Source of the DNA: Halobacteroidaceae bacterium
Lineage (GTDB): Bacteria; Bacillota; Halanaerobiia; B1SED10-174
Assembly (NCBI GenBank): GCA_003554585.1
Contig: PWGV01000078.1
Coordinates: 1 to 34,385, forward strand
Length of the DNA stretch: 34,385 nucleotides
Reading direction: 5' to 3'
Shown here: piece by piece, positions 14,585-22,475 of the stretch
Layout: each line of letters opens with the position of its first letter
Position numbering within the stretch: position 1 is the first letter of the stretch
Translations under genes and position numbers: made by a program
The notes under the pieces: generated by a model
What the model was told of the DNA's origin: nothing
Database searches by the model: none
What the model saw: the letters and a program-made list of their open reading frames with translations, nothing else

Positions 14585-17237
14585 GTTTTATACCCTCCAG
14601 GGAAAAAATCAGTTCTTTCCCCCAGCTATTCAGACAGAGCAGGGAGAATTTTTTTCGATTTCTTTTCTGGCTGATAAAATAACCGCAGGTAGCAAAACGG
14701 TTCCGTTTTTTCGTTTTTTTGACTAAATTGATGGCCAATGTTTCATCCTGGATAAACAGCTGGCTGAAAATATTAATTACTGCAAAATTATCCCCCCTTT
14801 TTTGTAACCTTAAAATACAGTCAAGTAAAAGGTTAATCTGCCCTTCCTTTTTAAAATCAAGCATACCACCAATAAATAGCGCAGTGGTATTAGATGGATC
14901 TTCCTTTAATTTTTCCCCGACTATGGTTTGAATCTGTTTTTCCAGGCCATCTTCTTCTGCTTTTTTTAGAACCTCAACAATCCTTTCCACGGGAAGATCG
15001 TCCTTCTCCAGAAAACCCCTTATTCCACCCTTAAATTTGTCATCAGGGTGCCTGACCTTGATCGACGTGGCCCGGGATGTGTTCAATGTTTCCCCGTCGC
15101 AAAAACCACACCTCGCACCGGGTTCAATTGCCTGGCCCATGTAATCCAGAAGGATTGACCTTCGGCAATTTTCCTTATCCAAAACGTATTTTTCCAGCAT
15201 ACCCAGGGCTGCATACTTGCGCCTTTTTATAGTCAAGTCCTGCTTAATAAATTCATTGAAAAATGCTTCTTTTGCCTCCGGGAAGGAAGTGAGCTTTTTT
15301 TCAACCCGCAGGTTCAATTTGCCCCCCTGCAAATAGGAAATATAATAATCACGGATTATTTCAGTTTCCTGCAGGAAGAAAAGGTATTTCTGGATCAAAA
15401 CCTGGCCCGAAATCTCTATGGAAAGGTCAACCTTTTTTCCCCATCTACTAAAGATTTCCCTCACGAAGTTATCCAAGCCCAATTCGTGACCTTTTGGGGA
15501 AAGATGCTGATTTTCAATAAAACGCGACTGAATTCCAAAATCACAAAGCCCGGCCTGTTTATAGTTACACTCCCATTTTCCCAGGCAGGCCGGTTCCATT
15601 GCACCCCTTTTTTTCTGGTCGGCCCTGCATTTTTTCTGCCTTGGTTTAAACAGGAGAACAGAAAGCGATCTATTTCCATCCCGTCCTGCCCGCCCCAGTT
15701 CCTGGAAATAAGCTTCCAGGGATCCAGGAGCATAATAGTGAATGGTATAGTTAATATCAGGTTTATCAATTCCCATACCAAAGGCTCTTGTAGCGACAAG
15801 AACTGAAACCTTATTTTTTAAAAAGTTTGCCTGAACTATTTTTTTCTCCATTTCACCCATTTTCCCGTGATAAGAGATGACTTCATGCCCTTCGTCTTCC
15901 AGACAAGCTTTAAGGTTGGTTGTGCTCGCCTCCCGGGTGTTTTTTCCTTCTGCCTGGGCATAGGGTAAAAAAATAACTCCTGCAGATTTCTCTGGAAACT
16001 CTTCCCGAGTAAACCCAAAAAATCGAGGCATATCATTTTCCAGGACCCTCTTTAAAACCGAAAACCTATCCTCACCCTCTTTAATCAAATTTACCTGCAA
16101 ACCGATTTCGGGCCGGTCCATCTCATCGGTTTCCATTAGATCACTTTTCTTGAATGCAAATTTTTTTCTCAGTTCCTGGCGGACACGCCCAGGAGCAGTG
16201 GCGGTTAACCCGATCAAGCCGCGGTTTTCCCTTGTTAAAGGATTTTTAGCCAGCTGGAGATAAGCGGGACGAAAGTCGTGCCCCCATTCGGAAACACAGT
16301 GGATCTCGTCAATTACAAAAAAACCCTGTCTTTTTCTGCCCCTCTTTTTTATTAGCTCCTGGAATTTTTTCTGCTGCAGTCTTTCCGGAGAAAGGTAAAG
16401 GATTTTAAGTTCTCCATCCTCCCACCTTTGTAAAACCCGTTTTTTTTCTGCGGGGGTTTGCGAACTATCCAAAAAATCAGCCCAAAAACCCCTTCCTTCC
16501 TTTTGCAAGTTGGTTACCTGGTCCTGAATTAAAGCCTTTAAAGGGGCCACAACTATTGATGTTCCGGGACATAAAAGTGCCGGAAGTTGAAAACAGATTG
16601 ATTTACCCGCTCCTGTGGGCAAAATACCCAGAGCTTTTCTTTCCTGGAAAATCTGCTTGATTAACCGGTACTGCTCTGGCCTCAAATAAGAGAAACCCCA
16701 GATCCTTTTTGCGATTTTTTCTAACAATTCTTTGTCAGGAAAAACCGTTGTTATTCCCCCTAATTCGGGCAGGAAAACTTTCCCCCAAAAATCCTTTCGC
16801 AAAAAGAATCGGACTCGGGGATGTTTGATAACAGATTGGAAAATTTCCCCGTACCCTTTTTCCAGCATTTTTCTCTTCTGGGCAGCTGAAACACGAGAAA
16901 AGGCCAGGAGTTCGGGCTTCAATTCAAAAAATTCTTCTTTGGGATTGGGAGCACCAATGACCACAGCTTCTTTTCCAGCCTTTTTCCCTGCCCCACCCCC
17001 TTCCTCGGAAAAGATTTTTCTATCCCTCTGTTCCTTTCCGGATAGCTTTGCCAGGACAGCCTCAAGCTCAAAAAAATCTTTGCTACCCTCTAACAGCATC
17101 CCATTAAATTTATCCAGAACCCTGTTTTCCTCTTGCACCACCCTTAAAAACAATAATTGAAATGTTTTCTGCCACTCAGCCCGGAAATATCGAGATGGAG
17201 TGCTCTGAAGGATTGTAAAAATTAGATTTTTATCCAT
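14550..17237 (-). CDS. RecQ-like superfamily 2 DNA helicase with atypical N- and C-terminal extensions
   Basis: An 895-residue protein. The helicase core starts near residue 175 with the RecQ motif-0 sequence FSYLRPEQYRLI, Walker A LPTGAGKS (206-213), the Walker B variant DEIHCVSEWGHDFRPAY (310 on; RecQ normally DEAH), GLTATA, VATRAFGMGIDKPDI and FQELGRAGRDG. A Cys set (ACLGKWECNYKQAGLCDFG, then GARCGFCDG) suggests a zinc module split by ~120 residues, longer than in RecQ. No standard RQC winged helix or HRDC is recognised. The N-terminal ~170 residues and C-terminal ~180 residues are unassigned; the latter may be helical repeats. The ATG follows AGAGGTGG. It heads the five-gene operon. It is unlikely to be the housekeeping RecQ. 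Confidence 0.85.
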   Translation of the reverse strand: MDKNLIFTILQSTPSRYFRAEWQKTFQLLFLRVVQEENRVLDKFNGMLLEGSKDFFELEAVLAKLSGKEQRDRKIFSEEGGGAGKKAGKEAVVIGAPNPKEEFFELKPELLAFSRVSAAQKRKMLEKGYGEIFQSVIKHPRVRFFLRKDFWGKVFLPELGGITTVFPDKELLEKIAKRIWGFSYLRPEQYRLIKQIFQERKALGILPTGAGKSICFQLPALLCPGTSIVVAPLKALIQDQVTNLQKEGRGFWADFLDSSQTPAEKKRVLQRWEDGELKILYLSPERLQQKKFQELIKKRGRKRQGFFVIDEIHCVSEWGHDFRPAYLQLAKNPLTRENRGLIGLTATAPGRVRQELRKKFAFKKSDLMETDEMDRPEIGLQVNLIKEGEDRFSVLKRVLENDMPRFFGFTREEFPEKSAGVIFLPYAQAEGKNTREASTTNLKACLEDEGHEVISYHGKMGEMEKKIVQANFLKNKVSVLVATRAFGMGIDKPDINYTIHYYAPGSLEAYFQELGRAGRDGNRSLSVLLFKPRQKKCRADQKKRGAMEPACLGKWECNYKQAGLCDFGIQSRFIENQHLSPKGHELGLDNFVREIFSRWGKKVDLSIEISGQVLIQKYLFFLQETEIIRDYYISYLQGGKLNLRVEKKLTSFPEAKEAFFNEFIKQDLTIKRRKYAALGMLEKYVLDKENCRRSILLDYMGQAIEPGARCGFCDGETLNTSRATSIKVRHPDDKFKGGIRGFLEKDDLPVERIVEVLKKAEEDGLEKQIQTIVGEKLKEDPSNTTALFIGGMLDFKKEGQINLLLDCILRLQKRGDNFAVINIFSQLFIQDETLAINLVKKTKKRNRFATCGYFISQKRNRKKFSLLCLNSWGKELIFSLEGIKLGGVREFAGRI

Positions 17238-17293
17238 TAAACCACCTCTTTAATAATTTCTATTTTTGGAAATTTTTTCCTTCTATTCCCATT

Positions 17294-17317
17294 AAAAAAC
17301 CCACCCGCAGGTGGGTT
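17294..17317 (-). terminator. Rho-independent terminator of the selenium-peroxiredoxin operon
   Basis: On the minus strand AACCCACC pairs with GGTGGGTT over a 4-base loop and is followed by a T run. It overlaps the stop codon of the small membrane protein and ends the three-gene unit before the RecQ-like gene. Confidence 0.9.
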
Positions 17318-17561
17318 ATCTTCCCCTTTCCAGGTCAGACAAAATTTTTTCAAGATACCACTGTTCACTTCGCCCGGGGTATTTTTTCTCAAGCCGTCCT
17401 TTCATATCCCGAATGTATTCTTCTGCCCGGTCTTCACTTACTCTCATTTTTCTCCGGATCTGCTGCCTTAGTTGACCCTGTTTCCTTTTCTCCTTTTGAG
17501 CAGGAGAAAAAAACACCAGGGCAAGGATTATGAGAATTACAATAACTATAATCCAGATCAT
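17316..17561 (-). CDS. Small single-pass membrane protein of unknown function
   Basis: An 81-residue protein. Residues 2-19 are a strongly hydrophobic N-terminal anchor (IWIIVIVILIILALVFF). The rest is a highly charged soluble tail (RRKMRVSEDRAEEYIRDMKGRLEKKYPGRSEQWYLEKIL) predicted to be helical. I recognise no family. Its ATG overlaps the YedF-like gene's stop by one base (TGATG), so translation is coupled. It is the last gene of the Sec-peroxiredoxin unit, and a membrane-tethering role for that unit would be a guess. Confidence 0.7.
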   Translation of the reverse strand: MIWIIVIVILIILALVFFSPAQKEKRKQGQLRQQIRRKMRVSEDRAEEYIRDMKGRLEKKYPGRSEQWYLEKILSDLERGR

Positions 17562-17914
17562 CAGATTGTCACCACCTGTTCTGATTCTCCCAAAAGCTTG
17601 GTAATACTATGCATATTGGAAATTTCTCCAATTAGTGGCTTTTCCTTCAATCCATAATAATCCAGGCAGGTTCCACAGGCTAGAATTTTCACACCCCTTT
17701 CAGTGAGCTTTTTCAATGACGGAGCAATTTCTGATGTTTCCTGGACCAGATAGACACCTTTGTTCATGAAAATAACGGCATCGGGGCAGTTATCTCCTTC
17801 GGTAATTGAATAAAAGAAATTGCGAATCAGGACTTCTCCCAGTTCTTCTTCTCCTCTTCCCAGCTTATCCCCAGTGCAGAAAATTGTCTTTTCTCCCAAA
17901 AAATCAACTCCCAT
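17561..17914 (-). CDS. YedF-type selenium-metabolism protein, C-terminal (DsrE-like) domain only
   Basis: A 117-residue protein that matches the C-terminal half of the selenium-linked YedF family: GDKLGRGEEELGEVLIRNF, AVIFMNKGVYL, and LACGTCLDYYGLKEK with Cys 80 and 83, then IGEISNMHSI. Full YedF proteins begin with a ~75-residue TusA/SirA domain bearing a CPxP motif. That part is absent, and only 27 bases separate this start from the upstream stop. The family's known link is co-occurrence with SelD and selenium use; the molecular reaction is unproven. Lying directly behind a selenocysteine peroxiredoxin, it supports an active selenium trait. The ribosome binding site is weak. Confidence 0.82.
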   Translation of the reverse strand: MGVDFLGEKTIFCTGDKLGRGEEELGEVLIRNFFYSITEGDNCPDAVIFMNKGVYLVQETSEIAPSLKKLTERGVKILACGTCLDYYGLKEKPLIGEISNMHSITKLLGESEQVVTI

Positions 17915-17941
17915 AATATTCAGGCTCTTTTAAGTAACTTT

Positions 17942-18391
17942 TTATAGCTTTTTCTGATCTCGAATTAAATTTAAGATTTCCTCGGCATGCCCTTCAACCT
18001 TGACTTTCCTGTATTCTTTTATTACCCTGCCTTCTTCATCAATAACAAAAGTGCTGCGCACTGTACCTCCTTTTTCGTTTAAAACCCCGTACTGTTCAAG
18101 GACCTTTTTTTCTGTATCAGAAAGCAAAACAAAGGGTAGGTCATATTTATCTCTAAACCTGTGGTGAGAAGCCATTCCATCCTTGCTAACTCCCAGAACT
18201 ACGGTATTAAGCTCTTCCAGAGCCTGATGCCGATCTCTAAAAGAGATGGCTTCTTTGGTTCAGCCTCCGGTATTATCTTTAGGGTAAAAGTAAAGAACAA
18301 TTTTCCTACCCCTATAATCTTCCAAACTGTGCTCCTTACCATCCGTTCCAGGCAGAGAAAATTCCGGCGCAGATTTCCCTTCTAAATTCAT
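17942..18391 (-). CDS. Selenocysteine-containing Bcp/PrxQ peroxiredoxin (in-frame UGA read as Sec)
   Basis: The frame from the ATG at 18391 (strong GAGGGGG site) to the TAA ending at 17942 codes for 149 residues, the normal Bcp/PrxQ size, with a single TGA at 18260-18262 (codon 44). Before it: [17 protein letters not shown] and [12 protein letters not shown]. After it: [33 protein letters not shown], and the family Arg in [12 protein letters not shown] (R112). The TGA falls exactly on the peroxidatic Cys of PKDNTPGCTKEAC-type proteins, so it encodes Sec. The usual second Cys five residues later is Ile, making this a one-Sec enzyme likely to use an external thiol or thioredoxin. Standard gene calling would report only the last 77 residues (17942-18175). 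It is first in an operon with a YedF-like gene. Confidence 0.92.
18229..18250 (-). promoter_or_regulatory. Candidate bacterial SECIS hairpin of the peroxiredoxin mRNA
   Basis: Starting 10 bases after the UGA, the mRNA folds as GCC-AUCUCU / AGAGAU-GGC: 9 base pairs with a single bulged C and a UUU apex at +19 to +21. Bacterial SECIS elements sit in this distance range because SelB binds them beside the ribosome. The loop lacks the G expected at the apex in E. coli-type elements, so the exact SelB contacts may differ. A second small hairpin (GCUCU-GGA-AGAGC, 18211-18223) lies farther downstream. Confidence 0.6.
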
Positions 18392-18596
18392 TGATATTAC
18401 CCCCTCGTATAATAATATTTAGACATATCACGCAAACCTAAGCAGGATAAAATCCTATAACACTCTTTACCACTTTAATTAAGTTCTTCTTCTCTAAAAA
18501 CTTTTATTTTCCTTCCCCGGACCTTCCCCTTACGGTTTTTTAAAGCAGGAGCAAAATTTTTCTCCTCGAAGTTTCTTAATAATAAATAAAGAGTGG

Positions 18597-19370
18597 GTGA
18601 AAAAATTGAAATTAATCGCAGATTTACATACCCATACAGTTGCCTGCGGGCATGGATTCAGTACGGTGCAGGAAAATGTGTTCGCAGCCCAAAAAGCAGG
18701 CCTCTCGGTCCTGGGAATTACCGAACATGGTCCCTCCATTCCCGGTGGTCCCCACCATTATTTAATGGGAGCAATGTTACAGATCCCCCCAAGCGTGGGA
18801 AACTTACGGATTCTGAGGGGAGCAGAACTAAATATCATTAACACTTCCGGGGAACTGGATTTGGACCGGGATAGAATGAGCCGCCTCGATATCGTCCTTG
18901 CAGCAATCCATCCTGGAACTCCTTACGATGGTAAATCTCAGGAGGAACACACCCGGGCCCTCTGTGCCGCAATGGAAAATCCCTATCTTGATATTCTGGC
19001 CCACCCTGATAATCCAGGCTACGCCCTGGATTATAAAAAAATTGTTAGAAAAGCCATGGCTGAAGGAGTCCTGCTTGAGGTAAATAACAATTCCATGAAT
19101 CCAACTCACCCCGGGCGGAAGAACGGACTCGCCAACTGCCAGGAGTTCCTGACAATAGGGAAAAAAGAGGGTCTGCGGGTCACTGTGGGGAGTGACGCCC
19201 ATATTTCCTTTTCCGTTGGAAAAATGGAAAAAGCAATTAAACTGCTTGAGGAAATCGGTTATCCCGAGGAATTAATTTTAAACTGCTCCCGGGAAGGAAT
19301 TGAAGATTTCCTGGAAGAAAGGCAAAAACGAATTCAAAAAAAGTTGAAAACCGAACCATTCTGGAATTAA
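18597..19370 (+). CDS. PHP-domain phosphoesterase, YcdX-like
   Basis: A 257-residue polymerase-and-histidinol-phosphatase family hydrolase. It carries the metal-binding histidine series in family order: DLHTHTVACGHG near the N terminus, GITEHGPSIPG, an Glu in LRGAELNI, AAIHPGTPY, DILAHPDNPGY, LLEVNNNSMNP and VGSDAHISF. These build a trinuclear metal site typical of YcdX/histidinol-phosphatase-like enzymes. The start is GTG with only a weak GAGTGG site. The inositol-phosphatase-family gene follows 15 bases later behind AAGGAGGG, so the two are probably one transcript. The phosphorylated substrate is not predictable. Confidence 0.88.
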   Translation: MKKLKLIADLHTHTVACGHGFSTVQENVFAAQKAGLSVLGITEHGPSIPGGPHHYLMGAMLQIPPSVGNLRILRGAELNIINTSGELDLDRDRMSRLDIVLAAIHPGTPYDGKSQEEHTRALCAAMENPYLDILAHPDNPGYALDYKKIVRKAMAEGVLLEVNNNSMNPTHPGRKNGLANCQEFLTIGKKEGLRVTVGSDAHISFSVGKMEKAIKLLEEIGYPEELILNCSREGIEDFLEERQKRIQKKLKTEPFWN

Positions 19371-19385
19371 GGAGGGAGTTAGTCA

Positions 19386-20168
19386 ATGGATCTGCTTTCA
19401 ACCAAGGAAATGTTAGGGAACTGGCTCGAAGAGCTCGGAACTTTCCAGGCCAGAAAACAGCACACGGAGTTAAAAATTTCTACCAAGGAAAACCCTGCAG
19501 ACCTGGTTACCCAGATTGATAAAGATTCGGAAAACTGGCTTATTGAAAAAATCCATTCTTCCTTTCCATCCCATAGCATTTGGGGAGAAGAAGGTGGTTT
19601 TATTAAAAGAAATTCCCATTATGTGTGGATTATGGATCCCCTTGATGGAACCATGAATTATACTCATGGTTTACCTCTTTTCGGAATTTCTCTGGCCCTG
19701 CAGTACAGGGGAGAGACAATCCTGGGAGGCATCCACTTTCCACGACTTGCTGAAACCTACCTGGCCCTTAAAGGAAAGGGGGCCCAATGCAACGGAAAGG
19801 AAATCAAGGTATCCCCTGAAAAAGATTCTCAAAAAGCCCTTTTAGGAATTTCTATCCCCTATCCCAAAATTGCCGGGAAAGTTTCCGATGATTACCTTGC
19901 CCCATTTCACTCTCGTTTGCGGGGAATTCGGACCTTCGGTTGTGTTGTTTTTGATCTATGCCAGCTTGCGCGGGGAAATCTTGATGTCTCCCTTGCGCTC
20001 AAGATGAACCCCTGGGACGTTTTGGGAGGAATGTTAATTATTAAAGAAGCGGGGGGAGATTATATTCACCAGCAGGTTTCCGATAGTCACTCCCTGCTTT
20101 CTGCAAACCCCACCCTTCTCTCCAGGTTGAAAAATGATAGGGCTTTTTCCCGGCTTTTAGAGATTTAG
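19386..20168 (+). CDS. Inositol monophosphatase family protein
   Basis: A 260-residue Mg2+-dependent sugar/inositol phosphatase-like enzyme. Metal ligands are visible as WGEEGG (E68-E69), MDPLDGTMN (D84, D87, G-T 88-89) and the C-terminal WDVLGGMLIIKEAGG (D in WD). ADLVTQIDKDSE near residue 40 is the family's first conserved block. Possible substrates include inositol phosphate, fructose-1,6-bisphosphate or 3'-phosphoadenosine phosphate; nothing in the window decides. A consensus AAGGAGGG precedes the ATG, and it is co-directional with the PHP gene. Confidence 0.9.
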   Translation: MDLLSTKEMLGNWLEELGTFQARKQHTELKISTKENPADLVTQIDKDSENWLIEKIHSSFPSHSIWGEEGGFIKRNSHYVWIMDPLDGTMNYTHGLPLFGISLALQYRGETILGGIHFPRLAETYLALKGKGAQCNGKEIKVSPEKDSQKALLGISIPYPKIAGKVSDDYLAPFHSRLRGIRTFGCVVFDLCQLARGNLDVSLALKMNPWDVLGGMLIIKEAGGDYIHQQVSDSHSLLSANPTLLSRLKNDRAFSRLLEI

Positions 20169-20195
20169 TTGCACACTATTAAACTGTCTTAATTT

Positions 20196-20235
20196 AAAAA
20201 ACCCTGGAAATTTTTTCAACTATCCAGGGTTTTTT
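20196..20235. terminator. Bidirectional rho-independent terminator
   Basis: AAAAAACCCTGGA and TCCAGGGTTTTTT form a 13-bp stem around a 14-base loop, with T/A runs on both sides. It lies between the convergent inositol-phosphatase-family and copB genes and can serve both. Confidence 0.9.
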
Positions 20236-20260
20236 GCTTGGAGAGCATAAGTTGAATTTA

Positions 20261-22279
20261 CTAATTTACCCGCAGAAATCTGGAGTTTACAGCTACAATT
20301 ACCGTGCTCAAGGACATCAACATGGCCCCAACTGCAGGGATAAGGACAACTCCGTAGCCATATAAAACCCCTGCCGCAAGGGGGATTGCTACCAGGTTAT
20401 ACCCCGTAGCCCAACCCAGGTTCTGAACCATTTTTCTGAATGTGGCCCGGGCCAGGCCCAAAATGGCTGTTACATCAAGGGGATTATTATGAACCAGGAC
20501 AATATCTGCAGCAGCAACTGCAACGTCGGTTCCCGCGCCAATAGCGATGCCGACATCGGCCTGGGCCAGAGCAGGAGCATCGTTAACTCCATCTCCTACC
20601 ATGGCCGTTGTTAAACCCCGGGATTGAATTGCTTTAACTTTTTCCGCCTTTTCATGGGGAAGAACTTCGGCAAAATAATCGTCAAGGCCAAGTTCCTTTG
20701 AAACATAATCTGCGACTTTCTGGTTATCCCCGGTCAGCATAATGGCCTTTATACCCATCTCTTTTAACTTCGTTATGGTTTGTTTGGATTCTTCCCGGAT
20801 AATATCAGCCAGGGCAAGGGCTCCTGCCAATTCGTTATCAATAATTACATAAACAACAGTTTTCCCCTGAGAAGACAGTTCATCTATTTTGCCGTCCCCT
20901 TCGAGAAATTCTAATTCTTTTAGATAGCCCGGACTGGCAACTGTAATTTCTTTCCCGTTTACAATTCCCCGGACTCCTTTGCCCTTGATGGCCCGGAATT
21001 CCTCAACACTGCCCACTTCTTGTACCGCACCCGTTATTCCCCTGGCGATGGGATGTTCAGAGCGAGATTCCACGGCAGCAGCATAATTAAGAATTTCCTC
21101 CTGGGAATAATCATCTTTGAAAACAACAGTATCAGTAACTCCGAATTTGCCCTGGGTAAGGGTCCCGGTTTTATCGAATATTACAGCCTGAATTTTCCTG
21201 GCCTGTTCGAAGGAGGTGCGATTGCGGATCAGCAGACCCTGCTTCGCAGAAATGGCTGTTGAAACCGCAGCTACCAGCGGAACCGCCAGACCCAAAGCAT
21301 GGGGGCAAGCCATAACCATTACGGTGACCATTCTTTCCATGGCAAAAGAAAGTTCAAATCCCACAATAGCAAACCAGGTAAAGAAGGTTAAAACCCCTCC
21401 CCCCAGGGCTACCACAGTCAGCCAAAAAGCAGCTCTATCAGCCAAAGCCTGGGTCCTGGATTTGCTGGCCTGAGCCTTTTGCACCAGCTCCATAACCTGG
21501 GAAAGGTAAGTATCCTTTCCAGTCTTGGTTACCTCGATGGTGATTGATCCCTCACCATTAATACCACCACCGATTACTTCCTGCCCGGCATCTTTATTTA
21601 CCGGAACAGATTCTCCTGTCAGCATTGATTCATCAATTGTTGTTGAACCATCAACTATCTTGCCATCAGAGGGGATTTTTTCCCCGGGCTTAATTATTAA
21701 TTTATCTCCACCCTTAATTTTTTCCACCGGAACCTCTTTAATACTCCCATCTTCCATGAGTTTATGGGCAGTGGAGGGCATCAGTTTTGCCAGTTCCTTT
21801 AGAGCCTCAGAAGCACCCATTACTGACTTCATCTCAATCCAGTGTCCCAAAAGCATAATTGTTACAAGGGTGGCAAGTTCCCAGAAAAATGCTTCCCCTT
21901 CAAGACCAAAAACTGTAGCCGAACTATAAACATAGGCGGCAGTGATAGCCACCCCAACCAGGGTCATCATTCCCGGCAATCTTTTTTTAATTTCCTCCCC
22001 CAGACCTTTCAGGAAGGGATAACCACCGTAAAAATAAATGAAGGTGGAAAGGCCAAAGAGAATAAAATTATCTCCCCTGAATATTAGTAACTCCCTGATC
22101 CCCAAAAATTCCTGGATCATGGGTGAAAGAATTAGAATTGGCACTGTCACAAATAGGGATACCCAGAATCTTTTCCGAAAATCCTCAACCATGTGGGCAT
22201 GGTGGTCTTGATGTCCATTTTTTTTATGGTCTTGGTGTTCCTTGTGCTGACTTTCCTGGCCCTCATTATTTTTTTTCAT
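20261..22279 (-). CDS. copB: CopB-type copper-translocating P1B-ATPase
   Basis: A 672-residue heavy-metal P-type ATPase that should export copper. Motifs: TGES (221-224), CPH (325-327, in VMVMACPHALGLAVP), DKTGT (369-373) with the phosphorylated Asp, SEHPIA, and GDGVNDAPAL. CPH rather than CPC, plus the C-terminal GYNLVAIPLAAG and MSLSTVIVAVNSR, place it in the P1B-3 (CopB) group. The N terminus has no CxxC metal domain but a His-rich stretch (HKEHQDHKKNGHQDHHAH, residues ~12-29), as in CopB. The ATG at 22279 follows GGGAGG with a 7-base spacer; the longer TTG version is rejected. It is a single-gene unit with no visible copY/csoR or chaperone nearby. Confidence 0.92.
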   Translation of the reverse strand: MKKNNEGQESQHKEHQDHKKNGHQDHHAHMVEDFRKRFWVSLFVTVPILILSPMIQEFLGIRELLIFRGDNFILFGLSTFIYFYGGYPFLKGLGEEIKKRLPGMMTLVGVAITAAYVYSSATVFGLEGEAFFWELATLVTIMLLGHWIEMKSVMGASEALKELAKLMPSTAHKLMEDGSIKEVPVEKIKGGDKLIIKPGEKIPSDGKIVDGSTTIDESMLTGESVPVNKDAGQEVIGGGINGEGSITIEVTKTGKDTYLSQVMELVQKAQASKSRTQALADRAAFWLTVVALGGGVLTFFTWFAIVGFELSFAMERMVTVMVMACPHALGLAVPLVAAVSTAISAKQGLLIRNRTSFEQARKIQAVIFDKTGTLTQGKFGVTDTVVFKDDYSQEEILNYAAAVESRSEHPIARGITGAVQEVGSVEEFRAIKGKGVRGIVNGKEITVASPGYLKELEFLEGDGKIDELSSQGKTVVYVIIDNELAGALALADIIREESKQTITKLKEMGIKAIMLTGDNQKVADYVSKELGLDDYFAEVLPHEKAEKVKAIQSRGLTTAMVGDGVNDAPALAQADVGIAIGAGTDVAVAAADIVLVHNNPLDVTAILGLARATFRKMVQNLGWATGYNLVAIPLAAGVLYGYGVVLIPAVGAMLMSLSTVIVAVNSRFLRVN

Positions 22280-22437
22280 CCCGATACCTCCCGCAAAAAT
22301 CATTAAAACATCTAAAAAGAAAATAGGCCGTCCAATTCCTCCATTAATATAATCGAAAAACAATACTTTGAGCGAAAACTTCCCTGGGATTTATTTTCCT
22401 CTTTCTAATTTCGTTTTTTATCCTTTCAATCCTTCCC

Positions 22438-22466
22438 AAAAAAAAACCCCGCTTATTGCGAGGCTT
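22438..22466 (-). terminator. Rho-independent terminator of the fatty-acid operon
   Basis: On the minus strand GCCTCGC pairs with GCGGGG(T) around AATAA, followed by nine T residues. It lies 10 bases beyond accA. Confidence 0.88.
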
Positions 22467-22475
22467 TTATTTTTC

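Noticed and set aside
11252-17237. Calling the RecQ/HD/macro operon a named defence system
   Set aside because: No known defence gene set matches, and no restriction, toxin or CRISPR gene is nearby. It is reported only as a lead.
18257-18265. Peroxiredoxin broken by a nonsense mutation or frameshift
   Set aside because: The frame is otherwise perfect on both sides, keeps family residues and has a strong ribosome binding site. The only stop is TGA at the catalytic Cys codon, and a YedF-like gene follows, so Sec decoding explains it better.
18392-18430. PerR-like operator upstream of the peroxiredoxin
   Set aside because: TAAATATTATTATAC resembles the PerR consensus only through its A/T richness, and the symmetric positions do not match well.
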